DNA of 5,486 nucleotides from SIG588 sp045599305 (GTDB taxonomy: Bacteria; Bacillota; Clostridia; Oscillospirales; Acutalibacteraceae). A program made the translations under genes and the position numbers. Positions 1 through 5,462 of the stretch are shown piece by piece. The stretch's first letter is position 1. Each line of letters starts with the position of its first letter. The notes beneath the pieces are model-generated. The model did not search any database, was not told the origin of the DNA, and saw only the letters and a list, made by a program, of their open reading frames with translations. The stretch covers positions 1 through 5,486 of the forward strand of contig JAZRVU010000114.1 in the NCBI GenBank assembly GCA_045599305.1. Reading direction: 5' to 3'.

Positions 1-18
1 GAAATGAGGGCGTCTTCG

Positions 19-88
19 CTTCATCAGGTGCGAAGCACCGTCTTCATTAACGAGCGAAGCGAGTGACTTCATTAGTTGCGACTTCATT
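19..88. repeat. CTTCATT intergenic repeat cluster
   Basis: Four copies of CTTCAT(T/C) start at 19, 42, 67 and 82. The first two are each followed by a short segment centred on GCGAAGC (30-36 and 54-60); in the first this forms a small GGTGC-GAA-GCACC hairpin. Spacing is 23, 25 and 15 nt, so this is a loose rather than strict tandem array. Similar short CTTCATT/GCGAAGC clusters occur between genes in gut Clostridia as far as I recall, but I know no assigned function. The surrounding 240 bases hold no convincing coding region. The array may extend left of the window. Confidence 0.55.
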
Positions 89-116
89 CAAAAATATTGA
101 TTTGATAAAAAACAAC

Positions 117-154
117 ATCATTTCGACGTAAGCCCGACGTCGTTCGGAAATGAT
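117..154. repeat. Bulged long hairpin in the left intergenic region
   Basis: ATCATTT (117-123) pairs with AAATGAT (148-154). Inside it CGACGT (124-129) pairs with ACGTCG (137-142), leaving a 7-nt loop and a 5-nt one-sided bulge (143-147). No T-run follows on the plus strand, so it is not an obvious terminator. The arm TCATTTC (118-124) is also the reverse complement of GAAATGA at 1-7, so the hairpin may belong to the same repeat element as the CTTCATT cluster. Its function is unknown. Confidence 0.4.
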
Positions 155-187
155 ATAGTATTCCCCTGCTTGTTACGCTGCGAGACA

Positions 188-233
188 AAAATACCTGTCG
201 ATCGGAGATTTCTCTCTTTTCGGCAGGTATTTT
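188..233 (-). terminator. Probable prs terminator, possibly bidirectional
   Basis: AAAATACCTG (188-197) is exactly complementary to CAGGTATTTT (224-233). The stem continues four more pairs (TCGA with TCGG, one G-U), and a small inner GAGA/TCTC hairpin sits in the loop. Read on the minus strand, the 3' arm ends in a run of five Ts about 55 nt beyond the prs stop, which fits a prs terminator. Read on the plus strand it also ends in TTTT, so it could stop transcription entering from the left as well. Confidence 0.7.
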
Positions 234-248
234 CATTTACTTCTTTAT

Positions 249-285
249 GCACCTGTGTCTTTCGGAAGGGTGCCGTTCTTTTTTT
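249..285 (+). terminator. Weak plus-strand terminator-like hairpin
   Basis: GCACC (249-253) pairs with GGTGC (269-273), and inside it CTT-TCGG-AAG (259-268) forms a small stem-loop. A run of seven Ts (279-285) follows just before the prs stop codon on the other strand. The stem has a 5-nt bulge, so the structure is not strong. If real, it would stop plus-strand transcription before it runs antisense through prs. Confidence 0.25.
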
Positions 286-288
286 GAT

Positions 289-1434
289 TCACTTGCGGGA
301 AGCCAGCAGCTGACGGATCTTCTCGTGCGGGTCGATGATGACGCTCGCCGACATATCGTGGTTCATGGCCGCGATGAAATAGGCGATGTACTTCGACACA
401 TCCACCTCGTGGAACCACGGGCGGGAGAGCAGCTCGGGCGAGCGGTAGGTGAGGTTGGTGCCCAGCACGCCGTCGACGATACCGTCGGCATAGGCCTTGT
501 CGAAGGTGTCAAGGCCGTTGGTGAAGATGGCGTAGGTCGCATAGGTGAAGATGCGGCGGGCGTTGCGCTTTTTCAGCTCATAGGCGATATCCAGCATGGA
601 TTCACCGGAGGAGATGATATCGTCCGCGATGAATATGTCCTTACCCTCCACCGGGTTGCCCAGATATTCGTGGGCGACGATGGGGTTGCGGCCGTTAACG
701 ATGCGGGAATAGTCGCGGCGCTTATAGAACATACCGAGATCCACGCCCAGCACGGAGGCGTAGTACATATTGCGGGCCATGGCGCCCTCGTCGGGGCTGA
801 TGATCATGAGGTGGTCGCGGTCTTCCTTAATGTCGGGGAAGTCACGGAAGAGGCGTTTCAAGACCTGATAGGTGGGCATCACATTATCAAAGCCCATCAG
901 CGGCACGGCGTTCTGCACGCGGGGATCGTGGGCATCGAAGGTAACGATGTTTTCCACGCCCATCGCCTGCAGTTCCTGCAGCATCACCGCGCAGTCCAGC
1001 GACTCGCGGTAGCTGCGGCGGTGCTGACGGCCGCCGTAGAGGATCGGCATCACGACATTGATGCGGTGCGCCTTGCCGCCCGCCGCCTGGATGATGCGCT
1101 TGAGGTCCTGATAGTGATCGTCCGGCGACATGGCGTTCTTGCGGCCGAACAGCTTATAATCGCAATCGTAGTTGCCCACATCAACGAGCAGATAGAGGTC
1201 ATCACCGCGGATACTCTCTTTGATGAGGCCCTTGCCGTCACCCGAGGCGAAGCGCGGGCACTCCGACTCGACGAGGAAGGTGTCCTCGGCATAAAAACTG
1301 CCGGCGGCCCAGGAGGTCAGATAATAATTGATCTTCTCGGCCAATTCCTCGGTGCCGCGCATCGGCACCAGACGCAGCGGAGCCACCCGATTCCCCATGT
1401 GGAAGAAGTTTTCACTTGTGATATTTTCCGACAA
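289..1434 (-). CDS. prs: Ribose-phosphate pyrophosphokinase (PRPP synthetase), long clostridial form
   Basis: Predicted to transfer the pyrophosphate of ATP to ribose 5-phosphate, making PRPP for purine, pyrimidine, NAD, histidine and tryptophan synthesis; cytosolic. Family motifs appear in order: the flexible ATP loop YGGRQHRR (133-140), FDAHDPRVQNA (166-176, the counterpart of the DLH motif), SPDEGAMARN (213-222), KRRD (238-241) and the PRPP loop IADDIISSGESM (269-280). At 381 residues it is clearly longer than the usual ~315-residue enzyme, with extra sequence at both ends and several changed motif residues; I take it as the divergent clostridial type. The start is TTG at 1434: AGAGG lies 8 nt upstream, whereas the in-frame ATG at 1397 has no ribosome site. 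The gene is single, with its own promoter and terminator, and divergent from hflX. Enzyme family is near certain; full activity is inferred. Confidence 0.9.
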   Translation of the reverse strand: MSENITSENFFHMGNRVAPLRLVPMRGTEELAEKINYYLTSWAAGSFYAEDTFLVESECPRFASGDGKGLIKESIRGDDLYLLVDVGNYDCDYKLFGRKNAMSPDDHYQDLKRIIQAAGGKAHRINVVMPILYGGRQHRRSYRESLDCAVMLQELQAMGVENIVTFDAHDPRVQNAVPLMGFDNVMPTYQVLKRLFRDFPDIKEDRDHLMIISPDEGAMARNMYYASVLGVDLGMFYKRRDYSRIVNGRNPIVAHEYLGNPVEGKDIFIADDIISSGESMLDIAYELKKRNARRIFTYATYAIFTNGLDTFDKAYADGIVDGVLGTNLTYRSPELLSRPWFHEVDVSKYIAYFIAAMNHDMSASVIIDPHEKIRQLLASRK

Positions 1435-1485
1435 AACAACCGCCTCTTTCTCTACACCGAAAATGTTCCGGATTTTTTCAATATC

Positions 1486-1514
1486 ATATTAACACAAATC
1501 GGGACGAATGTAAA
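1486..1514 (-). promoter_or_regulatory. Sigma-A-type promoter for prs
   Basis: On the minus strand a -35 TTTACA (1514-1509), a 17-nt spacer and a -10 TAATAT (1491-1486) with an upstream TG, making an extended -10. This gives a leader of about 45 nt before the TTG start. The -35 overlaps a 9-bp direct repeat of GTAAAGGC(C/G) at 1510-1518 and 1519-1527, which might be a regulator site. Confidence 0.6.
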
Positions 1515-1566
1515 GGCCGTAAAGGCGGCAAAAAGGGAAAATTTCCGCCGCTTTTCAAAAAAAGTA

Positions 1567-1595
1567 TTGTCTTTTTTGGAAATACTATTTATACT
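1567..1595 (+). promoter_or_regulatory. Sigma-A-type promoter for hflX
   Basis: A -35 TTGTCT (1567-1572), exactly 17 nt, then a -10 TATACT (1590-1595). Transcription would start near 1602 and leave a leader of under 30 nt. The -35 lies within an imperfect palindrome with 12-nt arms (1553-1564 and 1571-1582, one mismatch) around a 6-nt centre, a possible operator. Confidence 0.65.
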
Positions 1596-1629
1596 AAATG
1601 ACGGATATGACGGTAAAGGAGATGAGGGC

Positions 1630-2874
1630 ATGGAGGAACAGGCGACCGAGCGGGAGCGGGTCGTGCTGGCGGCGGTGGACACCGGCGCCTATGATATGGA
1701 GGCGGCGCTGGCCGAACTGCGCGAGCTGGTGGACACCGCCGGCGGTGACGTGGCGGCCATCGTGGTGCAGCGGCGGGAATCGCCCGACCGCGGGGGCTAT
1801 CTCGGCTCCGGCCGCATTCAGGAGCTGGCCGAGACCTGCACCCACTGCGAGGCCGACCTCGTGGTGGTGGACGACGAACTCACCTCCGTGCAGCAGCGCA
1901 CTCTGGAGGATGCCCTCCCCTGCCGCGTGGTGGATCGCACCATGCTGATTCTGGATATTTTCGCCGCCCGCGCCCGCTCGGCCGAAGGGCGGCTGCAGGT
2001 GGAACTGGCGCAACTGCAATACCGCCTGCCCCGCCTGATGGGGCAGGGTACCGGCCTGTCGCGTCTGGGCGGCGGTATCGGCACCCGCGGCCCCGGCGAA
2101 AGCAAACTGGAAAGTGACCGCCGCCACATCCGCCGACGCATCGCTGCGCTGAAGGCGGAACTGGAAGAGGTGGATCGCCGCCGCACCGAGCACCGTGCCC
2201 GCCGCCGCAAGGACGGCTACTGCTCGGTGGCCATCGTGGGCTATACCAACGCGGGCAAATCCACCCTGCTCAACGCCCTCACCGATGCGGGCGTACTGGC
2301 GGAGGACAAGCTTTTCGCCACTCTCGACCCCACCGTGCGTGCCCTGCGTCTGCCCGACGGGCGGCATGTGATGCTGTCCGACACTGTCGGCTTCGTGCGG
2401 CGGCTGCCGCACCATCTGGTGCAGGCGTTCCGCTCCACATTGGAAGAAGCGGTGGAGGCGAACGTGATTTTGAACGTATGCGATGCCTCCAGCGACGAGG
2501 CGGCGGAGCATCTCGCCGTCACCCGCTCGCTGCTCACCGAACTGGGCTGTGCCGAGCAGCCGATCATCACCGTGATGAACAAGTGCGACCGGCTGGCCGT
2601 GCTGCCCGATGACATCGGCCCGTGTGTGTGCATCAGCGCCCGCACCGGTGCCGGACTGCCGCAACTGCTGGAGGCGATCACCGCCGCGCTCCCGCCCGAC
2701 AGGCGGCGGGTCACCCTGCTGCTCCCCTTCTCGAAAGGGGCGCTGGCGGAGGAATGCCGCCGGGACGGAGCAGTGGAATCGGAGGAATATGTGCCGGAAG
2801 GCCTGCGCATGACCGTCACCCTCGGCCTGCGCCTTCTGGATCTGACAAAGGAGTACCAGCTGGATGAGCACTAA
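1630..2874 (+). CDS. hflX: Ribosome-associated GTPase HflX
   Basis: HflX is a cytosolic translational GTPase that binds the 50S subunit and splits stalled or hibernating 70S ribosomes, notably in stress. The 414-residue product is full length. The N-terminal HflX domain carries GYLGSGRIQEL (56-66), ILDIFAARARSAEGRLQVELAQL (107-129) and the glycine-rich GTRGPGESKLE (151-161). A basic coiled helix (162-194) follows, then the G domain: G1 GYTNAGKS (204-211), G2 TLDPT (231-235), G3 DTVGFVRRLP (251-260), G4 NKCD (317-320) and G5 SARTG (336-340), then a short C-terminal domain. The start is ATG 1630, with AAAGGAG at 1615-1621, 8 nt away. The frame stays open far upstream, opposite prs, but that stretch resembles no protein and lies before the promoter. 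The 3' end overlaps the next gene by 11 nt. Confidence 0.95.
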   Translation: MEEQATERERVVLAAVDTGAYDMEAALAELRELVDTAGGDVAAIVVQRRESPDRGGYLGSGRIQELAETCTHCEADLVVVDDELTSVQQRTLEDALPCRVVDRTMLILDIFAARARSAEGRLQVELAQLQYRLPRLMGQGTGLSRLGGGIGTRGPGESKLESDRRHIRRRIAALKAELEEVDRRRTEHRARRRKDGYCSVAIVGYTNAGKSTLLNALTDAGVLAEDKLFATLDPTVRALRLPDGRHVMLSDTVGFVRRLPHHLVQAFRSTLEEAVEANVILNVCDASSDEAAEHLAVTRSLLTELGCAEQPIITVMNKCDRLAVLPDDIGPCVCISARTGAGLPQLLEAITAALPPDRRRVTLLLPFSKGALAEECRRDGAVESEEYVPEGLRMTVTLGLRLLDLTKEYQLDEH

Positions 2875-3616
2875 AGCCCGTATCGCGGTGCTGGATGAAC
2901 TGCGCGGCCTGTGCGTCGTGCTCATGGTGATCCACCACGCGTGCTACACACTCGGCTATTATATGGACGTGGCCGTCTGCCGCGAGTTGTTCGTGTGGAT
3001 GGGGTATTTCAGCCCGCTGTTCGCCGGCATTTTCATCACCCTGTGCGGCTTCTGCTGCACCCTGTCACACAACAACCCTCGCCGCGGCGGACTGATCCTG
3101 TTGGTGGCCGCCGGCATTTCCGCCGTGATGGCGATCGGCTTCCCGGACGATGCCATCTGGTTCGGCGTGCTGCATCTGCTGGGCTGCTGCGTGCTGCTCT
3201 TTGCTCTTTGCCGCCGCCCGCTCGGGCGGGTGCCCGCGTGGGTGGGCATCGCCGTCTGCGCGGTGCTGTTCGTGCTGTGCTATGACCTGCCGGTGCAGGG
3301 CGGTGTGGGCTATTTCGGCCTGCGGGGCGTGTGGCGTGTAGCCGTGCCGGAGACGATCGCCCGGCAGCCGTGGCTCTACCCGCTGGGGCTCGGGCGGCTG
3401 CCCGGCTCGCAGGGGGACTACTATCCCCTGCTGCCGTGGATGTTCCTCTTCTTCATCGGCACCTTTCTCGGCCGCTTTGCCGACCGTATCCCCGAAAGTC
3501 TGCGCCGCTCCCATGTGCGGCCGCTCGCCTTTGTGGGGCGGCACGCGCTGTGGGTCTATATCCTGCATCAGCCGGTCATTTACGGCGTGAGCCTGCTGAT
3601 TTCTTTTCTTTTGTGA
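2864..3616 (+). CDS. DUF1624 / HGSNAT-type membrane acyltransferase-like protein
   Basis: A 250-residue integral membrane protein of the DUF1624 family, which shares the catalytic domain of heparan-alpha-glucosaminide N-acetyltransferase. Bacterial members are thought to acylate cell-surface or periplasmic sugars, but the substrate here is unknown. Family signs are the N-terminal RIAVLDELRGLCVVLMVIHH (6-25), YYPLLPWMFLFFIGTFLGR (186-204) and the C-terminal FVGRHALWVYILHQPVIYG (223-241). About seven membrane segments are visible, near 14-35, 50-68, 76-93, 97-116, 125-141, 188-205 and 225-248. Start ATG 2864 has AAAGGAG at 2847-2853 inside the end of hflX, and the reading frames overlap by 11 nt, so co-transcription with hflX is likely. 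Its last 41 nt overlap the convergent TSUP gene. Family assignment is fairly sure; function is inferred. Confidence 0.82.
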   Translation: MSTKARIAVLDELRGLCVVLMVIHHACYTLGYYMDVAVCRELFVWMGYFSPLFAGIFITLCGFCCTLSHNNPRRGGLILLVAAGISAVMAIGFPDDAIWFGVLHLLGCCVLLFALCRRPLGRVPAWVGIAVCAVLFVLCYDLPVQGGVGYFGLRGVWRVAVPETIARQPWLYPLGLGRLPGSQGDYYPLLPWMFLFFIGTFLGRFADRIPESLRRSHVRPLAFVGRHALWVYILHQPVIYGVSLLISFLL

Positions 3617-3956
3617 ACAGACTTCTGATCCCGATATATAAAAGCAGTACGCCGAATCCGCGGCGCAGCCAGTCGGTGGGCAGCACGCCCGAAAGGAACG
3701 CGGCGGCTGCCGCGGCGGCCACGCCGGCCAGCGCCGCCGGCCACCACGCCTCGCGCTTGACCAGTCGGTGCCGGATGTGCGAGATCAGCGCCACCGGTGT
3801 GCAGCACAGAAAATAGAGCAGATTGATCCCGGCGGCCGTGCGCTGCTCCATCCCCATCACCGCGGTGAGCCAGAGCAGCAGCAGGGTGCCGCCGCCCACG
3901 CCGCAGCCGCTGCACACACCGGCCGCCGCCCCTACCAAAAACATCAGCCATTTCAT
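3576..3956 (-). CDS. TauE/SafE (TSUP) family transporter, second half-gene
   Basis: A 126-residue membrane protein that matches one half of a TauE/SafE (TSUP) permease. These carry small anions such as sulfite, sulfoacetate or other organosulfur compounds across the inner membrane; the substrate here cannot be told. The hallmark glycine-rich motif is GAAAGVCSGCGVGGG (9-23). Four hydrophobic segments lie near 4-30, 39-60, 70-91 and 98-114, with a basic C-terminus. Its layout parallels the upstream half-gene, including matching WLRR...LLLY endings. Start ATG 3956 overlaps the upstream stop as ATGA, so translation is probably coupled. Its 3' end runs 41 nt into the convergent acyltransferase gene. 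It probably works as a heteromer with the upstream half. Confidence 0.82.
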   Translation of the reverse strand: MKWLMFLVGAAAGVCSGCGVGGGTLLLLWLTAVMGMEQRTAAGINLLYFLCCTPVALISHIRHRLVKREAWWPAALAGVAAAAAAAFLSGVLPTDWLRRGFGVLLLYIGIRSLFTKEKKSAGSRRK

Positions 3957-4321
3957 AACAGCAGCACCGCCCTTACCCCGCCATAGAGCAAAAAGAGCGC
4001 GAACGCCCGGCGCAGCCACACCACCGGCAGGCGGCGAAACACCGGCCCGGCCAGCACACCGCCCACCACGCCGCCGAGCAGATACGGCCATGCGCCCGTC
4101 ACCCGTACGCCGCCGTGCAGCGTATAGACCGAAAAGGACACCAGCGCCACCGGCACCATCACCGCCATGGCGGTGGCAAAAGCGGCTTTTTCCGGCAGTT
4201 TCAGCCATCGCGTGAACAGCGGCACCAAAATCAGCCCGCCGCCCGCGCCGAAAAGGCCGTTTGCCACACCGGCGGCCGCTCCGATCAGCGCCGCTTTCCA
4301 TTTTTGTCCCCCGTTTGTCAT
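3953..4321 (-). CDS. TauE/SafE (TSUP) family transporter, first half-gene
   Basis: A 122-residue membrane protein homologous to the N-terminal half of TauE/SafE permeases. The motif GAAAGVANGLFGAGGGLILVP (14-34) is typical of the family's first membrane segment. Further hydrophobic stretches lie near 47-67, 78-98 and 104-121. Normal TSUP proteins have both repeats in one ~250-residue chain, so this is either a naturally split gene pair or an old frameshift; the tidy ATGA junction and a start methionine on the second half favour a real pair. I chose ATG 4321: GGGGG lies 7 nt upstream. A GTG at 4375 in the same frame has no ribosome site. The upstream side is a hairpin (4322-4354) that may hide the ribosome site. 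It is divergent from pyrR. Confidence 0.82.
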   Translation of the reverse strand: MTNGGQKWKAALIGAAAGVANGLFGAGGGLILVPLFTRWLKLPEKAAFATAMAVMVPVALVSFSVYTLHGGVRVTGAWPYLLGGVVGGVLAGPVFRRLPVVWLRRAFALFLLYGGVRAVLLL

Positions 4322-4354
4322 CCGCGCACCCCCGTTTGGGGTTAGTTTGCGCGG
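4322..4354. promoter_or_regulatory. Hairpin between the TSUP pair and pyrR
   Basis: CCGCGCA (4322-4328) pairs with TGCGCGG (4348-4354), and inside it CCCC (4330-4333) pairs with GGGG (4338-4341) around a GTTT loop. On the minus strand the stem ends immediately before the TSUP ATG and includes its only G-rich ribosome site, so it could repress translation. On the plus strand TTTT follows (4355-4358) just ahead of the pyrR ribosome site, so a weak attenuator is the other reading. It lacks the PyrR-binding-loop sequence. Confidence 0.45.
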
Positions 4355-4390
4355 TTTTACTGTTGAAATACACACTTAAAGGAGATCGCC

Positions 4391-4933
4391 ATGGAAGAAC
4401 TCAAAGCCGTTTTGATGGACGAGAGCACCGTACAGCGGGCGCTCAAGCGCATTTCGCACGAAATTCTGGAGCACAACCACGGCTGCGAGGAGGTGTGCCT
4501 GGTGGGCATCTGCCGCCGCGGCGTACCGCTGGCGCAGCAGCTCGCCCAGAATATCGCCGCCATCGAGGGCGCACAGGTGCCGGTGGGTGAACTGGACGTC
4601 ACCCGCTACCGTGACGACATCACCGTCCTCTCCGACGCCGACCGCCACAATGTGCCCACCCTGCCCTTCTCCGTCGTGGGGAAAAACGTGGTGCTGGTGG
4701 ATGACGTGCTCTACACCGGCCGCACCGTCCGCGCCGCCATCGAAGGGCTGATGGCCATGGGACGCCCCGCCTCGGTGCAGTTGGCGGTGCTGGTCGACCG
4801 CGGTCACCGGGAACTGCCCATCCGCGGTGACTACATCGGCAAGAACATCCCCACCTCCCGCAGTGAACACGTCCGGGTGAAGATGCCCCCCTTTGAGGAG
4901 GAGACCTGCGTGGAGCTTTACGCCGTGAAATAA
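4391..4933 (+). CDS. pyrR: Bifunctional pyr operon regulator / uracil phosphoribosyltransferase PyrR
   Basis: PyrR binds UMP/UTP and PRPP and, in Gram-positive bacteria, binds leader RNAs of pyrimidine genes to cause transcription termination; it also converts uracil and PRPP to UMP. The 180-residue length is standard. Motifs are TRYRDD (71-76, catalytic loop), the PRPP-binding loop VVLVDDVLYTGRTV (100-113), LVDRGHRELPIRGDYIGKNIP (134-154) and TSRSEHV (155-161). Start ATG 4391 has AAAGGAG at 4378-4384, 6 nt away. No pyrimidine biosynthesis gene follows and no PyrR-binding loop is visible here, so its targets must lie elsewhere. I see no convincing promoter in the 69 nt separating it from the divergent TSUP gene. 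Confidence 0.95.
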   Translation: MEELKAVLMDESTVQRALKRISHEILEHNHGCEEVCLVGICRRGVPLAQQLAQNIAAIEGAQVPVGELDVTRYRDDITVLSDADRHNVPTLPFSVVGKNVVLVDDVLYTGRTVRAAIEGLMAMGRPASVQLAVLVDRGHRELPIRGDYIGKNIPTSRSEHVRVKMPPFEEETCVELYAVK

Positions 4934-4950
4934 TTGCCGAAAATCGGCAA
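4934..4950 (+). repeat. Inverted repeat just after pyrR
   Basis: TTGCCGA (4934-4940) and TCGGCAA (4944-4950) form a perfect 7-bp stem with an AAA loop, starting right after the pyrR stop. No T-run follows, so it is not a standard intrinsic terminator. It may mark or protect the pyrR transcript end. The stem ends 19 nt before the spore promoter candidate. Confidence 0.3.
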
Positions 4951-4969
4951 AACAGGAATAAATTTGCCG

Positions 4970-4998
4970 GCATAGTCCGTTTTCCCATGCGCACAATA
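4970..4998 (+). promoter_or_regulatory. Sigma-G-like forespore promoter of the spore protein gene
   Basis: GCATA (4970-4974) fits the sigma-G -35 consensus GHATR, and CACAATA (4992-4998) fits the -10 consensus CATNHTA with one mismatch. The spacer is 17 nt. Transcription would begin about 40 nt before the ATG at 5045. Genes of this family are known to be sigma-G-dependent in the forespore, which supports the call. Confidence 0.5.
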
Positions 4999-5044
4999 GC
5001 ATTGCAGAGCGCGATCGCAAAATATATTTTGAGGAGAATGGATT

Positions 5045-5236
5045 ATGTCTAAGAGCAAAACGATGGTTCCCGAAGCCCGCGAGGGTCTCGACCGGTTCAA
5101 GATGGAAGCTGCCAACGAGGTGGGCGTCAACCTGAAGCAGGGTTACAACGGCGACCTGACCTCCAAGCAGGCCGGCTCCATCGGCGGCCAGATGGTCAAG
5201 AAGATGATCGAGCAGTACGAGAACGGCCTGAAGTAA
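5045..5236 (+). CDS. Alpha/beta-type small acid-soluble spore protein (SASP)
   Basis: A 63-residue DNA-binding protein that coats forespore DNA, shifts it toward an A-like form and protects it from UV and heat; it is degraded at germination to supply amino acids. Both family signatures are seen: KMEAANEVGV (19-28), around the germination protease (GPR) site, and KQAGSIGGQMVKKMI (41-55). VPEAREGL (8-15) resembles clostridial members. In the GPR site the residue after the cleaved glutamate is Ala22 where Ile, Val or Phe is usual. Start ATG 5045 has GAGGAG at 5031-5036, 8 nt away. The gene is monocistronic, with a sigma-G-like promoter and a strong terminator. It shows that the organism is, or descends from, a spore former. 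Confidence 0.95.
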   Translation: MSKSKTMVPEAREGLDRFKMEAANEVGVNLKQGYNGDLTSKQAGSIGGQMVKKMIEQYENGLK

Positions 5237-5254
5237 GTCTGTTTTTGTCGCTGC

Positions 5255-5289
5255 GGACGGCCGGGTGACCCCGGCCGTCCTTTCTTTTT
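5255..5289 (+). terminator. Strong intrinsic terminator of the spore protein gene
   Basis: GGACGGCCGGG (5255-5265) and CCCGGCCGTCC (5270-5280) form a perfect 11-bp GC-rich stem with a TGAC loop, followed by TTTCTTTTT (5281-5289). It begins 18 nt after the stop codon of the spore protein gene and separates it from the tRNA promoter. Confidence 0.92.
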
Positions 5290-5339
5290 GCGCGGTGGAA
5301 TATTTTTTGAAAAAACGGGAAAAATCTTGCTGTCGGCAC

Positions 5340-5367
5340 TTGACAAATCCGAAATATGTGGTATAAT
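5340..5367 (+). promoter_or_regulatory. Consensus sigma-A promoter of the tRNA gene
   Basis: A perfect -35 TTGACA (5340-5345), a 16-nt spacer and a perfect -10 TATAAT (5362-5367) preceded by TG one base upstream, an extended -10. Transcription should start near 5374, about 15 nt before the mature tRNA 5' end. This is typical of highly expressed stable RNA genes. Confidence 0.9.
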
Positions 5368-5388
5368 TACCCATGCTTTGATAAATAT

Positions 5389-5462
5389 TGCGGAATGGTG
5401 TAATGGTAGCACTGCAGTCTCTGAATCTGCCTGTTGGGGTTCGAGTCCCTGTTCCGCAGCCA
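5389..5462 (+). tRNA. tRNA-Gln (anticodon CUG)
   Basis: A 74-nt cloverleaf with acceptor stem TGCGGAA/TTCCGCA (5389-5395 and 5452-5458), D arm GTGT-AATGGTA-GCAC and an anticodon arm at 5414-5430. Its loop CTCTGAA carries anticodon CTG at 5421-5423, which reads CAG. The T loop is TTCGAGT, the discriminator is G, and CCA is encoded (5460-5462). There is a U-U mismatch at 31-39 and two G-U pairs at the base of the T stem, all tolerable. CAG decoding by a CUG isoacceptor fits the GC-rich codon use here. A second tRNA or a terminator may lie beyond the window edge. Confidence 0.95.

Noticed and set aside
19..88. CRISPR array
   Set aside because: Repeats are only about 7 nt, spacing varies from 15 to 25 nt, the between-repeat sequence is itself related, and no cas genes are present.
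247..1629. Long open frame on the plus strand opposite prs, continuous with hflX
   Set aside because: It is the GC-rich antisense shadow of prs, resembles no protein, precedes the hflX promoter and ribosome site, and HflX is full length from 1630.
1594..2925. 443-codon minus-strand frame covering all of hflX
   Set aside because: Its translation is low-complexity, rich in Gln, His and Ala, as expected for the reverse strand of a GC-rich gene. The recognisable protein is HflX.
3953..4375. Longer first TSUP half starting at GTG 4375
   Set aside because: There is no ribosome site before 4375, the extra 18 residues are not family-like, and the ATG at 4321 begins right where the family sequence does.
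4376..5374. Long minus-strand frame opposite pyrR and the spore protein gene
   Set aside because: It crosses two well-identified genes and a strong terminator and has no family features; it is a reverse-strand shadow.
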